From the NCBI GenBank assembly GCA_021432635.1, contig MU270017.1, positions 496,001-560,000 on the forward strand: a DNA stretch of 64,000 nucleotides, in the 5' to 3' direction. Below are positions 51,256 through 62,490 of the stretch, one piece after another. The notes under the pieces were generated by a model. The model did no database searches. It saw only the letters and a program-made list of their open reading frames with translations, and was not told the DNA's origin. The stretch's first letter is position 1, and every line of letters starts with the position of its first letter. This DNA comes from Thozetella sp. PMI_491. Lineage: Eukaryota; Ascomycota; Sordariomycetes; Chaetosphaeriales; Chaetosphaeriaceae. The translations under genes and the position numbers were made by a program.

Positions 51256-51494
51256 GGGGGTTCGTAGGTTGAGGGATATGGGCGGGAAAAAGCATGGGAA
51301 TTCGGTGGTTACACGCAAGGACACGCGATGGGGAATGAAAATATAGTGCTCGGATCAAGGATTTCTTTCATTCTTTTTACACCCTAGAGTATCCTAAAGC
51401 ACATACTTCTGTTCCCAGATCTCATCCTCACGGGGTCATGACCACAACCGTGCTTCAGCTCTGTGGAGGAACCCAGTGGACTATACTTTTAGGT

Positions 51495-51911
51495 TCAATC
51501 GGGGCCTGGAGACACCGACCGAGGAATGCCCTCGAGGGCCTCTATTGGGAGCAATCTGCAGTTGACGCCCATGTGGTGCTCCGGGCCGGTGTATTTCCCC
51601 ACTCCCCACCAGTGTGTCATGCAACCGCAATGGCTGCACCGGTTGAACGAGCAGCAGGCGTCCTTATCGGCGCGTATGTACGGGACCACCGTGGCGCCGT
51701 CCGACGTGGTGACGGTTACGGTAGGGCGTTGAAAGTAGCCCCATAGAGCACCGTACTTGTAGCAGACGGTGCAGTGGCATTCATTGATCTTTGGAGGCTT
51801 CGACGGCATCTCAATCTGCACCCGGCCGCAGTGGCAGGTCGCGATCAGACCGGTCTTGTCTTCTGGAGGAGGGAGGGCGTCACCGCCGGTTGCTGGGTTC
51901 TCTGACGTCAT
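51495..51911 (-). CDS. GFA family zinc protein (glutathione-dependent formaldehyde-activating enzyme/CENP-V fold)
   Basis: A single exon of 138 residues. Zinc ligands are visible in the order CHCG (Cys26, Cys28), ECHCTVC (Cys45, Cys47, Cys50) and CCSFNRCSHCGC near residues 92-103, the pattern of the GFA/CENP-V domain (PF04828). The phrase HCGCMTHWWGVGKY is typical of fungal members. Members bind zinc and act on glutathione adducts or have unknown roles. The protein has a short Pro/Glu-rich N-terminal extension and no signal peptide. It is convergent with the DUF8021 gene, with about 240 bases between the stops. Confidence 0.92.
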   Translation of the reverse strand: MTSENPATGGDALPPPEDKTGLIATCHCGRVQIEMPSKPPKINECHCTVCYKYGALWGYFQRPTVTVTTSDGATVVPYIRADKDACCSFNRCSHCGCMTHWWGVGKYTGPEHHMGVNCRLLPIEALEGIPRSVSPGPD

Positions 51912-53331
51912 TGCTGCGCTGGGAGTTGCTGGAACTTTTATTTTCTAAGGAGAGATGTGAGGAAGAGAGCCTGAGGTTTGAGGCAAGGCGACAATAGACT
52001 CTTTTATAGATAGCCGTCGCTGGTAGCCCTTATCGCTGCCTTAGACGTCTTCTTGGAAGTAGGCCCAGCGACTTAGGCAACAGCCTCCCGATCTACCCTA
52101 GCCACTGATACCAAAGGTACCCTAACTTACACTTCACAGCCTTCCATATGTGGTAGATGTGGGTCTTAGTGACCTATCTCCTTAGTTACGATCGTGAACA
52201 GGGAACGGCGCAGCCAATTAGAGCCCGGATGATGCTGGGAAGATACATTTCGGCCCATACAATTCGTCGTGAAACACGAAGTACCTGGGGTCGGTCCACT
52301 GTTTCTGCTCACGATCGTAACCATGAGCTCTGATCGCATCCCGGTTCCTGTGAAAGCGGGGCAAAGCGGGGCAGGGGGCTTGACCTTGCACCCACGACTG
52401 GGAGCTGAAGGCCGTTTGGGGGTTATACCCGAGACAGCTCCTAGGTCCTCGGACGATGCTCGGAGCAACGGTCTTCACCGGTCAAGTTAGTAGTATATGC
52501 AGCCGCAATCAAACCTCTGTTCCTAGGTACCTTTTTGTTCATGTGTGTGCTATGGAGCTCTGGAGATTCTAAAAGGCAAAGCATAGATGCCTAATTAATA
52601 CCAAGGCGACTCCTCATGTCAGATACTTAGAGGACCTTAGGCACCTACCAAGAATCCCTACCCTTGGATAAGATAAAACATTTAAGTTGGTACCTAATAG
52701 ATACTACCTTACTATCGCAAACCTAAGAGTGCTATACCGTTTGAGTTTTGATTTCGTTCTAGTTCTCCTATCTTGTTTTGACAGCATTGCACCAATTCCA
52801 ACTTCCGTTGCGATCCGCCGGCCGTCAACCATTGCATTGTGCTCCACCACTGCATTGGCGTTTGGAAAGCACAGCATGTGAGCTACCGACAACTCAGCAA
52901 TTGCGTCTTGCGGGTTTTAAGATGACTACCTTCATTCAAATAAGCTTCATTAACATGTTACCCTCAGCCCAGGCTCGAAAGGCTCTATATATTGAATCGA
53001 TAGTTAATTGCAGCACACTTATAGAATGAGTCAATTCATGGTCGTCAGGGTGCACCGACAAGATAAAATGCATAAAGGAGATGGAAAAGTCCAATTAAGC
53101 CCAACCTGTCTAGGCTAGCATCTATAATATCTCAAATATTTACAAATAGGGCACAGCAGCTGCCAATCAAATCCATGCTTGGGCATGGCATCTGAACTAA
53201 ACTGGGCCACCAAGTAGCGGCAGAGCATCAATGATGAGTCGCCTCTCGCGCCTCGAAGTGCTGTCAGTAGCCTAGATGCGATTAAGTTGAACTTCGGTGC
53301 CAAGGAGATCCTCGGGCGACTGCGTGGCCCT
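51912..53331. other. Intergenic region, GFA to CBM18 gene
   Basis: About 1.4 kb with no supported gene. The part at 52.5-53.1 kb is A/T-rich with many TACCTA and TAGGTACC steps. The left end is the promoter of the GFA gene. The right end is the 3' flank of the chitin-binding gene. Confidence 0.5.
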
Positions 53332-54423
53332 CTAATTTGTCGTGTCGCACTCGCCAAAGTCGGGCTGACAGCCCACAATGGGACGGCAGAACTGGTCTCC
53401 GTCACCGCAGTAGCCGAACTGGGAGCAACACCGACCGTAGTTCGTTCCTGAGCATGACTTTGTCCCTCCACAGGTTCCGTCGTTGCTGGGCGTCTGGCCA
53501 GGCTTGGGTGTCGACGACGGCTTTCCGGGGGCGCTGCTGGATGGTGGTGATGGAGTTGGGCTGGGCGTGGTCGAAGTAGGCGGCTGTGGCGTGGGTGTTG
53601 GCGTCTGCGTGGTAGAAGGACTGCTGGTTGGGGTACTGGATGGTGTGCTGGAAGGAGTGCTGGAAGGAGTGCTGGAAGGAGTGCTGGAAGGAGTGCTGGA
53701 AGGAGTGCTAGATGGCCTGCTAGATGATGATCCGCCGCCACCGCCGCCGAAGCAGCGACCGAACTGGTTCTTGCAGCCGTCTCCGCAGAAATCGTCCCCG
53801 TTTCCGCACCAGAAGAACTCGGAGCAGCACGCCCCGTAGTTGGACCCAGCGCACGTAGTCCGGTTGCCGCACATGCCGTTGGTGGTGATAATCATCCCTC
53901 CAGAAGGAACAGGGATCACGGTCGTGGTCGAACTGGACGACGAAGGGGAAGCTGTAGTAGGCGTGGAAGTGGTAGAAGGTGTCGGCGGTATCACCACCGG
54001 GGGCGTGGAGGTCGTGCTGGGCGTTGGCGTCGGCGTCGGCGTAGACGTCGGCGTCGGAGTCGGAGTCGGGGCGGGGGCGCTGGTGGATGGTGGCCCACTC
54101 CCGCCGCTCGGGTTCGGCCACCCGCAGGCTCCAAAATTGGGCTGGCAGCCGATCTTGAGCAGGCAGTAGTCGATGGAGTCGCCGCAGAAGCCGTACTCGG
54201 AGCAGCACAAATTTCCGGAGCACTTCTTGTTGCCGCCGTCCGGGCCGCACTCGGCGCCGCCCGCCTGGCGGGATCCGAGCAGGGCCATCGAGGAATTACG
54301 CCGACTCGAGCTGGCCTCGATGACGGCGTTTACATCCCGGTGCCGCGCGAGGTGCGACCACGAGGCGGCCGCGGCCAGCTCGACTAGGGTGACGGCCGCG
54401 AGACCCGCGTACGACCAGCGCAT
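53332..54423 (-). CDS. Secreted chitin-binding protein with three CBM18 (hevein-type) modules
   Basis: A single exon of 363 residues. The signal peptide is the first 20 residues. Three Cys-rich modules follow at about 59-100, 185-224 and 318-359. Each has the CBM18 core, for example CSGNLCCSEYGFCGDSIDYC, CAGSNYGACCSEFFWCGNGDDFC and CSGTNYGRCCSQFGYCGDGDQFC. The aromatic chitin contacts are W/Y/F residues in the CCSxFxxCG loop. Pro/Thr/Ser linkers separate the modules. There is no catalytic domain, so the protein probably binds chitin, either to protect the wall from plant chitinases or to sequester chitin fragments. The second linker contains a coding minisatellite that adds SSTP repeats, so its length may vary between strains. 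Confidence 0.95.
   Translation of the reverse strand: MRWSYAGLAAVTLVELAAAASWSHLARHRDVNAVIEASSSRRNSSMALLGSRQAGGAECGPDGGNKKCSGNLCCSEYGFCGDSIDYCLLKIGCQPNFGACGWPNPSGGSGPPSTSAPAPTPTPTPTSTPTPTPTPSTTSTPPVVIPPTPSTTSTPTTASPSSSSSTTTVIPVPSGGMIITTNGMCGNRTTCAGSNYGACCSEFFWCGNGDDFCGDGCKNQFGRCFGGGGGGSSSSRPSSTPSSTPSSTPSSTPSSTPSSTPSSTPTSSPSTTQTPTPTPQPPTSTTPSPTPSPPSSSAPGKPSSTPKPGQTPSNDGTCGGTKSCSGTNYGRCCSQFGYCGDGDQFCRPIVGCQPDFGECDTTN
53637..53711. repeat. 12-bp coding minisatellite in the CBM18 gene
   Basis: The unit GTGCTGGAAGGA (read on the plus strand) is repeated about six times with few changes. On the coding strand it encodes SSTP tetrapeptides in the linker between chitin-binding modules 2 and 3. Because the unit is a multiple of three, gain or loss of copies keeps the frame. 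Confidence 0.93.
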
Positions 54424-57400
54424 GGTTGCTTCGGGGATAGTGGCACACTGTGAAGTGAGATCCTAGCGCTAGGAGGACTGCTGCAGGGGCAGTCGTGAGA
54501 GTACAGAGCTGCGGGGAGGATGGGCAAGCTGAGCATATGCCTCGTAGCGAGATCTGCAGGTACATGTTGGCTTCATATAACAGTCCCCTCGTCCGGGGGA
54601 GGCAGGGGGGACCCCGTAGTACAAGCGTCGTCCGCCGCCCCGGCTGTGTAGAGATAACGCGCTGAGGGGCTTGGGAGCTCCAAGGAACAATAGCCGCTAG
54701 ATTAGTTCTCCGAGAGGGACGACGACAAAGCAGACGTGGCTAAATGCCCGGTGCCGCTTTCCCGACGTCGACAACAGCATCCACGCTTAATTCCGGGCAG
54801 CCGCCTTGGCCGCAACCCGGAGGGCGTTCCGTGTGCATGGAATGAGCACTGGAGTCGTCACGTCGGGAGATTTGCTAGAATATTAAAGAAGCGCGGGGGC
54901 GCTGTGCCGCCAAGGCGTCCCCTCCAGTTCCCAAATGGCGGAGACATTCCCTAAGTACTATCCCGCGGTATGCCCCTCTTTGCGTAGATTATTCTGGAAG
55001 CCGTGTTAGCTCTACCTAGCCTGCAGTGAGAGAGAGGGGGGGATCGAGTATAGGTTGTAGTGGGAGATATCGCCAAGAAGGGAATTCTCTCACTTTGTTG
55101 CTCCCCGCTTCTTGCTCCCCCTTTGCAGAGTAGCCAAGACTAGTCATAAGCCCTGGGAGACAGCAGCATGTGGGCTAGGGTAATGAGCTCAATTTTCGGG
55201 CTCATTCCTTGGTCCCGTCCACGCCCTTGACTCTCGGTGCGCCCGTCGGGTGGGTGACGAGAGGTTTGCGTAATTGCAATGCTGTGGGACCTCAAGCGAA
55301 CCGTAAGCCCCTGTCCCTCGCTATGCCAAAAGGAAGGGAAAGCTGAGAGGCTTGAAATACTATCCGTGATTGATGCGTCCCGTGGGAGCGGTGTAAACAT
55401 GAGCATCACACATGGAGCCGAGTGGCCAGCGTCATACGATAAGTTGTTCATTACGCAGCAAGTATCCATTATGAAGATCCTATATTGACTACCGCATAAA
55501 TTGGTCTGCCCCCACAACCGGGCTTCCCACAGAATCCACAAAGCGGCACTGGACAGGAGCAATTTTTGACAGAATAACGGTTGAAACCTTGGTTGGGTTG
55601 AAACCGGACTGCCCGGGGCACAGGAGCTGGTCAGGATTGGTCGCGTGCCCCCCCAACCCTCTGCGGCCCAGGGGTTGAGGAGGCGAATCGAGTCAGTCGA
55701 TGTTCTCCCTCCACGGCGCAACCGGTCAAGGCTTACCCCCCTAGTAAGACTAAAAGACGTTGGGTGGCCATCGTATTTGGAAAAGGCGGGTAAGCAGGCC
55801 CTTCGCTTTGGTTTGGGGTGGCAGCTATCTTATCGAGATGGTGCTCGACTCATCTAGAATTTTGGCTCACAGCTACCCATTATCCCTGTTCCTGGTCGAA
55901 AATTTTAGGCCCCGGGGCTAGCCACGGGTAGGCTGCCTTAGGCTTAGTCCTCCGTACGTACATACATACATACATACATACATACATTACCATGCGCCTT
56001 GAGAACTAGGAGGAATCCAACCTATAGTTATGTCGCATACCATGTTAATCGATGCTAGAAGATACAGACTCTGCTGCAGGTGGTATGGGTCCAAGCGACA
56101 GCGGGTATGCTTCGGCCCACACGATGGCTTCAGGAGGATCCGCCGCCCTGCCAGCAATCCAGCGGATGGTTTGCACCCCTTTTCGAGCCTCTGCGCCGGC
56201 GTTGCTCAGTTCAGACTGCGCCGGCCTAAAGTCGTTGAGCTAGGTTGCCATCAGGGCAGCAGGCTCGCGCGTTGGTCGTTGCCCATCACTGACCGACAGT
56301 TCAGGTGGCGTGGGGGCCTGGCTGGCGGGGAGGGTGTCCATCATCTCACATGCATGCACTCTGGAGCGCCCCCATGCCGCCACAGTTGTGCTGTCAGAAT
56401 CCCCGGTTCACCAGGGAGGCTGGAAACCCCCGTACAACAAAGCAAACTTGATATCCTCCACATGCATTAGTCGCGCCATCAGACTCTTCTCCACGCGGCC
56501 TAGTGTGCTGGAAAGAGTGAGCAGCCGGAGCGTGTGCATACCCGTGAAACCTAAACAGCTGCTGAACCGGGGTCTCGACTGACCGTCTTCGAAGCTGGCC
56601 CCCTTGTTTTTTTTTCCCTTCTCACTCGTCTGCTTTTCTCCTCTCAACGTGGCCGTGCTTGGGTTGAGCATCGTGGCAACCCCCATCGGGTCCCCTGCCT
56701 CAACTGGGGGATCAGTGGGGTGCAGTTGGCCGAGACCCGAGGAGAATCCACCCCGCTCGAGACCCTGTGGGCTTCTCAGTCCAGCAGCGATACCGCAGCG
56801 GTCGAAGCTCGCAACCTTAGGGCACGGCAGAGAGGATCTACTAGTCGGATTGCACCGGGCAGCTGCCCATCGAGGCCAGGGACGTGTGCGGTGCGGGGAC
56901 CAGTGTGATAGAAAAGGTACCTTGCAGGGGGAGGAAGAGGGGGCAGGAGGCACGGTGAGGTTCTCCTCGGTAGTACGTACGCAGATGTATTGTATGTATG
57001 TACATGCTCCGTATTCCTAGTGTCCATAGCCCCCGCCCCCCCGGGGAGCCTTGGCGCTACGAGAGATTCGGGGCTTTCCTACATGAGCAAGCGATTCCAT
57101 GGACGTTCGCCCGGCGGCCCACCCCCGGCGCGGATCACGCAACGGTGTCCGAAAATATACCACAGGGTGCGCCAATGATCCGCGGTTAGTGTGTGCTACA
57201 ACGTGTGTGTGGTGGCCACGGGCAGGGGGGGCGGACGGTGTTTCTCGTGTCCCGTCGGAACTTCCATCGCCACGAACGTCCGCGCACGCAGCAGCAAGCG
57301 GTCGTGGCCTGGGGGACCAGCGGCGACGTGTTTAAGCTTGTCTCGCCGTGCGACAGCTCCATGGCTGCTGCTGTGCTGCTCGGCTACTGCTGTGCAAGCC

Positions 57401-58348
57401 AAGGTGTACAACCTCAGTCTAAGCCGCATCGGAAAGGGTCAGGCTAAGGACAGACAAGGGGGAGGGAGGAAGAAAAAAAAAAGCAGTTGACTAGCTGCAG
57501 CGAAGCGAAAATAGGCAGGCTTCCATGCTTTTTTCTCGAGCGCCTGTCCACAAGCGTCCAACCGCAACCCCCCGCTTCACGAGCGCCGCAGGGCCCTGCA
57601 CCCATTTGCAGCATTCGATTTGCCGCACAAGAATCCCAATGGCAGCACTGGTCATCCAGCGATATGTGGCGCGCCTGCTGTCGTCTCATTGGTGTCTAGC
57701 GAAGCGCGCTACTGCAGCATGCTGCTTTGCTCCCTGACGTCCCGAGTTCGTCGGTTTTTTCTGCAACGCTCCAGTCGCTGGCCCTTCAGCGGCGCCTCCT
57801 CTGGCTGGCCCGGCCGCCCCCCCCAATCCATCCCCCATCCCCTCCACGGGGACCGGCCCCTTCTTTTTTCTCCTCATCGCTTCTGCCATCCTCTCGCTTT
57901 TCGAGATCGACATAGCCGGACATAGTCGGTGCCCCCACCAGTCATCGTTGCAAGATTTTCTGTTCTTCCCTCCCGCTTCCCCACCCCCACCAGCCCAAAA
58001 CGCCCACTCACCTCTCTCACTTGAGTACTCTCGCTCATGGCCCATGGCTTGGCCTGCCAACACCGCCCTCCATGGCTGCTGCTCTGCTGCTCTGCTGCCC
58101 TGCTTAACCCCTTCCTCCCCTGAACCCCCCCAGCGCGTCTTAATAACCCTAAAAAGAGCCGACATCCCCGGCCGACCAGGTTTTGGCCTCTTGTGCTCGA
58201 GACACTAGACCTCCCAACCGCATCGCGTCCAGATTCCCGATCTCACTATTCCGACGCAGGCTAGCTCGTGACCCCCCCAGGATCTCCACCCCTTGCTCGG
58301 CCTCCCCCTTCGTTCGTTCCCCCCCACTGTCTCCTAGGGACGGTGATC
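54424..58348. other. Gene-poor stretch
   Basis: About 3.9 kb with no gene I can support. Open frames up to about 190 codons lack domains and consistent splicing. It includes a CATA microsatellite near 55958-55987 and, from 57.7 to 58.35 kb, a pyrimidine-rich segment (many CCCC and CTCT runs) that is probably the promoter and leader of the gene starting at 58349. The left 300 bases hold the promoter of the chitin-binding gene. Confidence 0.5.
55958..55987. repeat. CATA tetranucleotide microsatellite
   Basis: About seven copies of CATA/ACAT in a row in non-coding DNA. A weaker related run (TGTATTGTATGTATGTACATG) occurs at 56986-57005. Confidence 0.95.
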
Positions 58349-59389
58349 ATGGCCTCCGCGCCGACCGAGTGGAGGACCATACACTGCCCAAGCCATCAAG
58401 ATCCGCGATACTCTACCCGGTCTATCTGCCCCTCGTGTCACTACCCGAGGAGCGTCCCCGTATGCTGCATGTTCAAGACTGAGGCGCACATTCCCGATGA
58501 GGAGCAGTACACACGTAGGTTTCGGACTCTGGCTGGCCTGCATGCAAGATGTTGGCAGGATTGACCGTGTGCTTTGACAGTGGCGGCCAAGAGCTGGGCT
58601 GCCGGCTCCCGGGACCGCTCAGCAAGCAGCTTTGCCGAGCGCGTCTTCCCGCCCCTCGCGACCGAGTTCAAGAACCTGTCGCTCATCCGCCGCCGGAATC
58701 CCTGCTTCAGCATCGTCCCCTTCTGGGTGGCGCGCCAGGATCCGGCATGCCAGAGCCTGTACGAATTCCTGGAGGACTTCCAACTGCCTTCCTCCGCCAT
58801 GACCATCATGGTTGTCCGGGAGCCCGCCATCACAAGCAGCCATTCCCACGGAGGCCATGGCAGCCAGCGCGGGTCCGGTGCCCAGCTCCCGGTCTGGCTA
58901 CGGACCGCCTTTCTCCGGGTGCGGCATTCCGTCGACATCGAGAGCGCCGATGGGCTCTTCAGCGATGTCCAGCAGCGCCTAGTCTTCCGCAACTGCAACG
59001 CGCCTGATCCGCTGGACGAGGGCCTCGTGAGGTTAGCCTGCCTTGACCCGGCAGCTACCCAATTTTTAGGATCGATTCCCTGGGAGGGGCGAGCCGTCTC
59101 GGCCCACGGCGTCATGGGCATCCCCTCCTGGCCCATCATTTATCCGCCTTCGGGCCCGTTCCCCTCTATCTCAAGCCAGACCCGCGGCGAGCGACCATCA
59201 CACTGCAAGGCCACCGTCACCGCATATATTTCGGTCGTCGGGGTGCCGAGATGGTGGCTGGGCTCCCAGGGCTACGCGGACTCGGGGTTGGACCGCAGCG
59301 ACCCTTCTCCGGCCCCTGTCCTCCTCGCGTACGGCGCGTCCATCACTTTTGACGAGTTGCCGCATGACGCCTACCGCGCACCTCATTGA
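58349..59389 (+). CDS. Hypothetical protein with N-terminal Cys/His cluster
   Basis: Two exons (58349-58514, 58581-59389) give 324 residues. The family is not recognised. The first exon holds His12, Cys13, His16, Cys27, Cys30, His31, Cys39 and Cys40, a spacing that could bind one zinc ion (CPSH...CPSCH). The rest contains FPPLATEFKNLSLIRRRNPCFSIVPFWVARQDPACQSLYEFLEDFQLP and a His/Gly/Ser-rich insert, then AFLRVRHSVDIESADGLFSDVQQRLVFRNC. No signal peptide or membrane segment. The join at codon C|TG is in frame, and the intron ends TTTGACAG. The strong G/C third-position bias and the pyrimidine-rich leader support a real gene. Confidence 0.72.
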
Positions 59390-60589
59390 TGAAATTACAA
59401 AGGACCGGCCATGTGGAATAGGATCTTTCTGGCCGCCCTCGGCGTTTGATGTGTCCCAGCCACGGCGCCGAGTATGCCATTAGGCTAACGACTTACGATA
59501 ACCATGATATATGTAATGACTACCATAAACCAATAGATTTCCGGGCTTTTATTGTTTAAACACCTTGAACAGCCGCAGCATAGCGGAGTAAGTCTTATCC
59601 ACGGACAAATCCCAGTGGTCAACAGGGGAGAACAGCGAATTTGCAGTCGAAATATAGCGAAGGTAGCCCTTGGGATCTCTCAGCGTACAGCCATGTAGCG
59701 GTTGGTCCTTTCGAAATTGCACAGCCCAATCATTGTCCAACGGTCAGGTAGGCATGGATCCAAAGTGCAGCTCTTGATTTAGGCCCGATTCTATAGGCCT
59801 TTAAGAGGCCTGCAATAATCATTTCTGCGAGAAGCCACAAGGCCAGGCTACCTCTGACCCATGCTCAGGGTCATTTCTCCTGGTACAGAGTAGCTGTTTG
59901 AGCTAGCTTAGGGCAGACCAAAAATGATATCCATGCTAGCCCAACTGGGCCACATTTTAGTGGAAGGCAGGTGTACTACTTGGAGGACCAGAAAATCTCC
60001 GTTATGTGCCGATTGGGTACTGAAACGTATAACGGAGATTTCAATGGCAGTGCATACAACTGCATCGTGTACAGCCTGGCCGAAAATTCATGTAACACGG
60101 GGGCGGCGCTGGGGGTCTTTATCGTACCTTTAGAGGCCCTCCAAACCATCTTACGAATTCGATGTCGGGTCACCAGTCAGTCATACCAACTCTGAAGCCG
60201 TCCACGAATCCGTTGAACGACATCTACAGGTTGATAAAATAGGCAGTGTGCCTCCGTACAGTTAGCACCGCATCTCCCTCACAGGTGCCAGACTGTGTGC
60301 TACACTGATAAACAATCGCTAACCTAGCTCACGAAGTAACTGGCCCGCTGAGAAACGGGACCAAAGGTTTGTTAATGAAAAAGTAAAAATAAAAAAAAAC
60401 CTTGCGCAAAGGAGGAGCAACCAATATGAAAGTGATAATAAATGCCATGCGTAATTAGCTAGCCCATTGGTGCTGGAACCCAGCTTCTCAACAACGAACG
60501 CGGCGCTGGGTTGGCTCGCCCAAAGAGGCAAGTGGGCCTATCAATCAGAGAGCGGGCGTTTTTTTTTATCTCTTGATAGACCAGCTACC

Positions 60590-61280
60590 CCTAACCGTTA
60601 TAGGCATTGAAGATGAGATTACCAACAGGCTTCGACGCTAATATACTATTGATAGAGACGGCAGGAAATATTGATACGTGCTTACCGCTCACTGGTCGCG
60701 CGTTGTAGAGTACATCTCGTATTAGTAACTCTTCGTCCTCGAAAAATGAACGACCTTGATATGATGTCCACTTGCCATTTATCCATATCTTGCTAAACGA
60801 CACAAAGGGTGCGGATTGGTAGCTGTTGCAGCCAAGTTAGATATCTACCAACGGGAGATTTTAGATAGAGAGGGAGTACAGTCTTACCTTTTCCTCGTTC
60901 CGAGGCTCCGTATTGGAGATAGCTTTGAAGGCGTACGTATCTAGTGGCCGTTGTGCCCGGCCGTTCTCCACCGTCATGGGTCAGGACGCCCCTTGCCCTC
61001 AGACAAATCAAATTCATTTTTGCTGTCCCGGCGCCCGATCCCCCTTGTGCCCAAAGACATCTGTGGCCAAGGCGACCAAGTGTCTCATCCGCGAGAGACA
61101 ATGGCCTCTCGACGTTCTCCACTAGAAGACGCAAACGGCCCCCTCGCTTTCGGTCAATGAGCCACATGTCCCCGCTCCCCCTCGCGGTTTCCGAGTCAAT
61201 GTCGAGACTGTTCGTCGTGTGCTGCATCATCTTGAGGGGGCTTGGAGGTGCGGCGTCGGTGAGCTCCGGGTCCCGCAAGC
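60590..61280 (-). pseudogene. Possible gene relic or unmodelled spliced gene
   Basis: On the minus strand, an exon-like frame runs from 60830 to about 60695. It is preceded by the acceptor CTGCAACAG and followed by the donor G|GTAAGC, and encodes YQSAPFVSFSKIWINGKW then FFEDEELLIRDVLYNARPVS. Upstream, 60896-61280 holds GDMWLIDRKRGGRLRLLVENV in one frame and RPLDTYAFKAISNTEPRNEEK before a GTAAGA donor in another. The pieces look like protein, but the phases do not join without a break. The family is unknown. Either a decayed gene or one I mis-spliced. Confidence 0.25.
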
Positions 61281-61959
61281 GGGGACATCTGATGTAGGAG
61301 AAAACGATCTCGATTAGCTGTGCTTTAGCCTCTCATCTTGCAGCGTCTGCCGCCCCTCGTGGCTGGTTGAGACGGGCTGAGACCACGCCTAAAGCAGGAA
61401 AGTAAGCGGCCCAAGATGAGGCGTGAGGGTAACCGCGTGAGCAGCCCACTGCAAAGCACAGCTGTCTCACATTTGCACAATCCAGAGTCAATTTACGGGG
61501 CCAATAACCAAGCAACATTTATCCCCACGTATAATATGTAAATTTGAAAACTTACAGAAGACTTGCACAAGCGACCTCTGAATCAGAATCAGGGTAGACT
61601 GAGACATGCTGGACATTGCCACAGTACGGTTATTAACATATAAGGCAGCAAACGCAGTACATCACTTAGCTGTACAACGTTTGGCTTTTTGCATTGTTTA
61701 GCCCTGTGGTTAGTTCCAAGACTGAAAATACCTAAGTCAATATGGATCATAGCCTGGTGTATAATGTCTCGGAGTTCCTTGCCCGTGCCTTAGAGCCAAA
61801 GTATCATTGCTGACCTCTCTTGCTGGCCCCTAATTAGCTCTGGGGATCTAGATGCTATGAAACATTTATTGAGCATCTTATGTGCGCCAAAACATCCCAA
61901 TGAACCCTTGCGGTCATGTTGTTATATCTACGCCTTTTAAGGCTCATTTACCGCCATGG

Positions 61960-62490
61960 GATTCGACGTGAGAAACCTTTCAGTGTGTCATATGATGACC
62001 ATGCCAGCAGTCCGCCGCATCCACTCCGCATTTTCGTCTTCCTGCGGTATGAAGTGTGCGCAGGGCATAGTGGGCTCAGGGCTGCATGCGTCCCACCACT
62101 TGATTCAGGCACGTAGCTTCTGTGGACTCCTAATGCAGGCGATAGGGTGGGAGAAGGGTTTCAATTTTGTAATCGCAGCAGTAGCAGCATGTAGTAGAGT
62201 CATAGATGCTCTTCGAAACGTAGGCGGTAACTTCGGCAACTCTTCCGGCCCGAAGATCTTGGCCTTCATGCAGTCCAGTGTCTCGACTGGATCAAGGGAC
62301 CCTAGCTGTGTTGACCGCCAGAGGGGCAAATCTGCCTCAGAATGCTACCTCGGCCTGGCTGTTCTCGAACGGCTCCAACCCGAACCGAATGGGCCCAATC
62401 ACCTCCGGTTACTGCTTCGCGTCGATATGGCAGTTCACAGTTCACAGTACTATCAATACATTCCGCTTGTATATTACCAGCCTATGGTGT
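61960..62490 (-). pseudogene. Possible gene relic
   Basis: Three pieces on the minus strand read like a conserved protein in successive frames: PEVIGPIRFGLEPFENSQAE (about 62430-62350), DPVETLDCMKAKIFGPEELP to KLKPFSHPIACI (about 62295-62120), and MPCAHFIPQEDENAEWMRRT (about 62070-61990). In-frame stops separate them, and no clear intron removes all the stops. I do not recognise the family. Confidence 0.25.

Noticed and set aside
55140-55721. Minus-strand open frame of 193 codons
   Set aside because: Composition is not protein-like (scattered Cys, Trp and Ser without pattern), and there is no domain.
59549-59740. Minus-strand frame containing LRDPKGYLRYISTANSLF
   Set aside because: It looks protein-like but lacks an ATG and an acceptor at its 5' end. 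It is too short to call a gene and is noted only as part of the relic-rich region.
59971-60195. Plus-strand frame with ISVMCRLGTETYNGDFNG and several Cys, like a small secreted protein
   Set aside because: It has no signal peptide and no start codon in a good context, and it cannot be extended by splicing.
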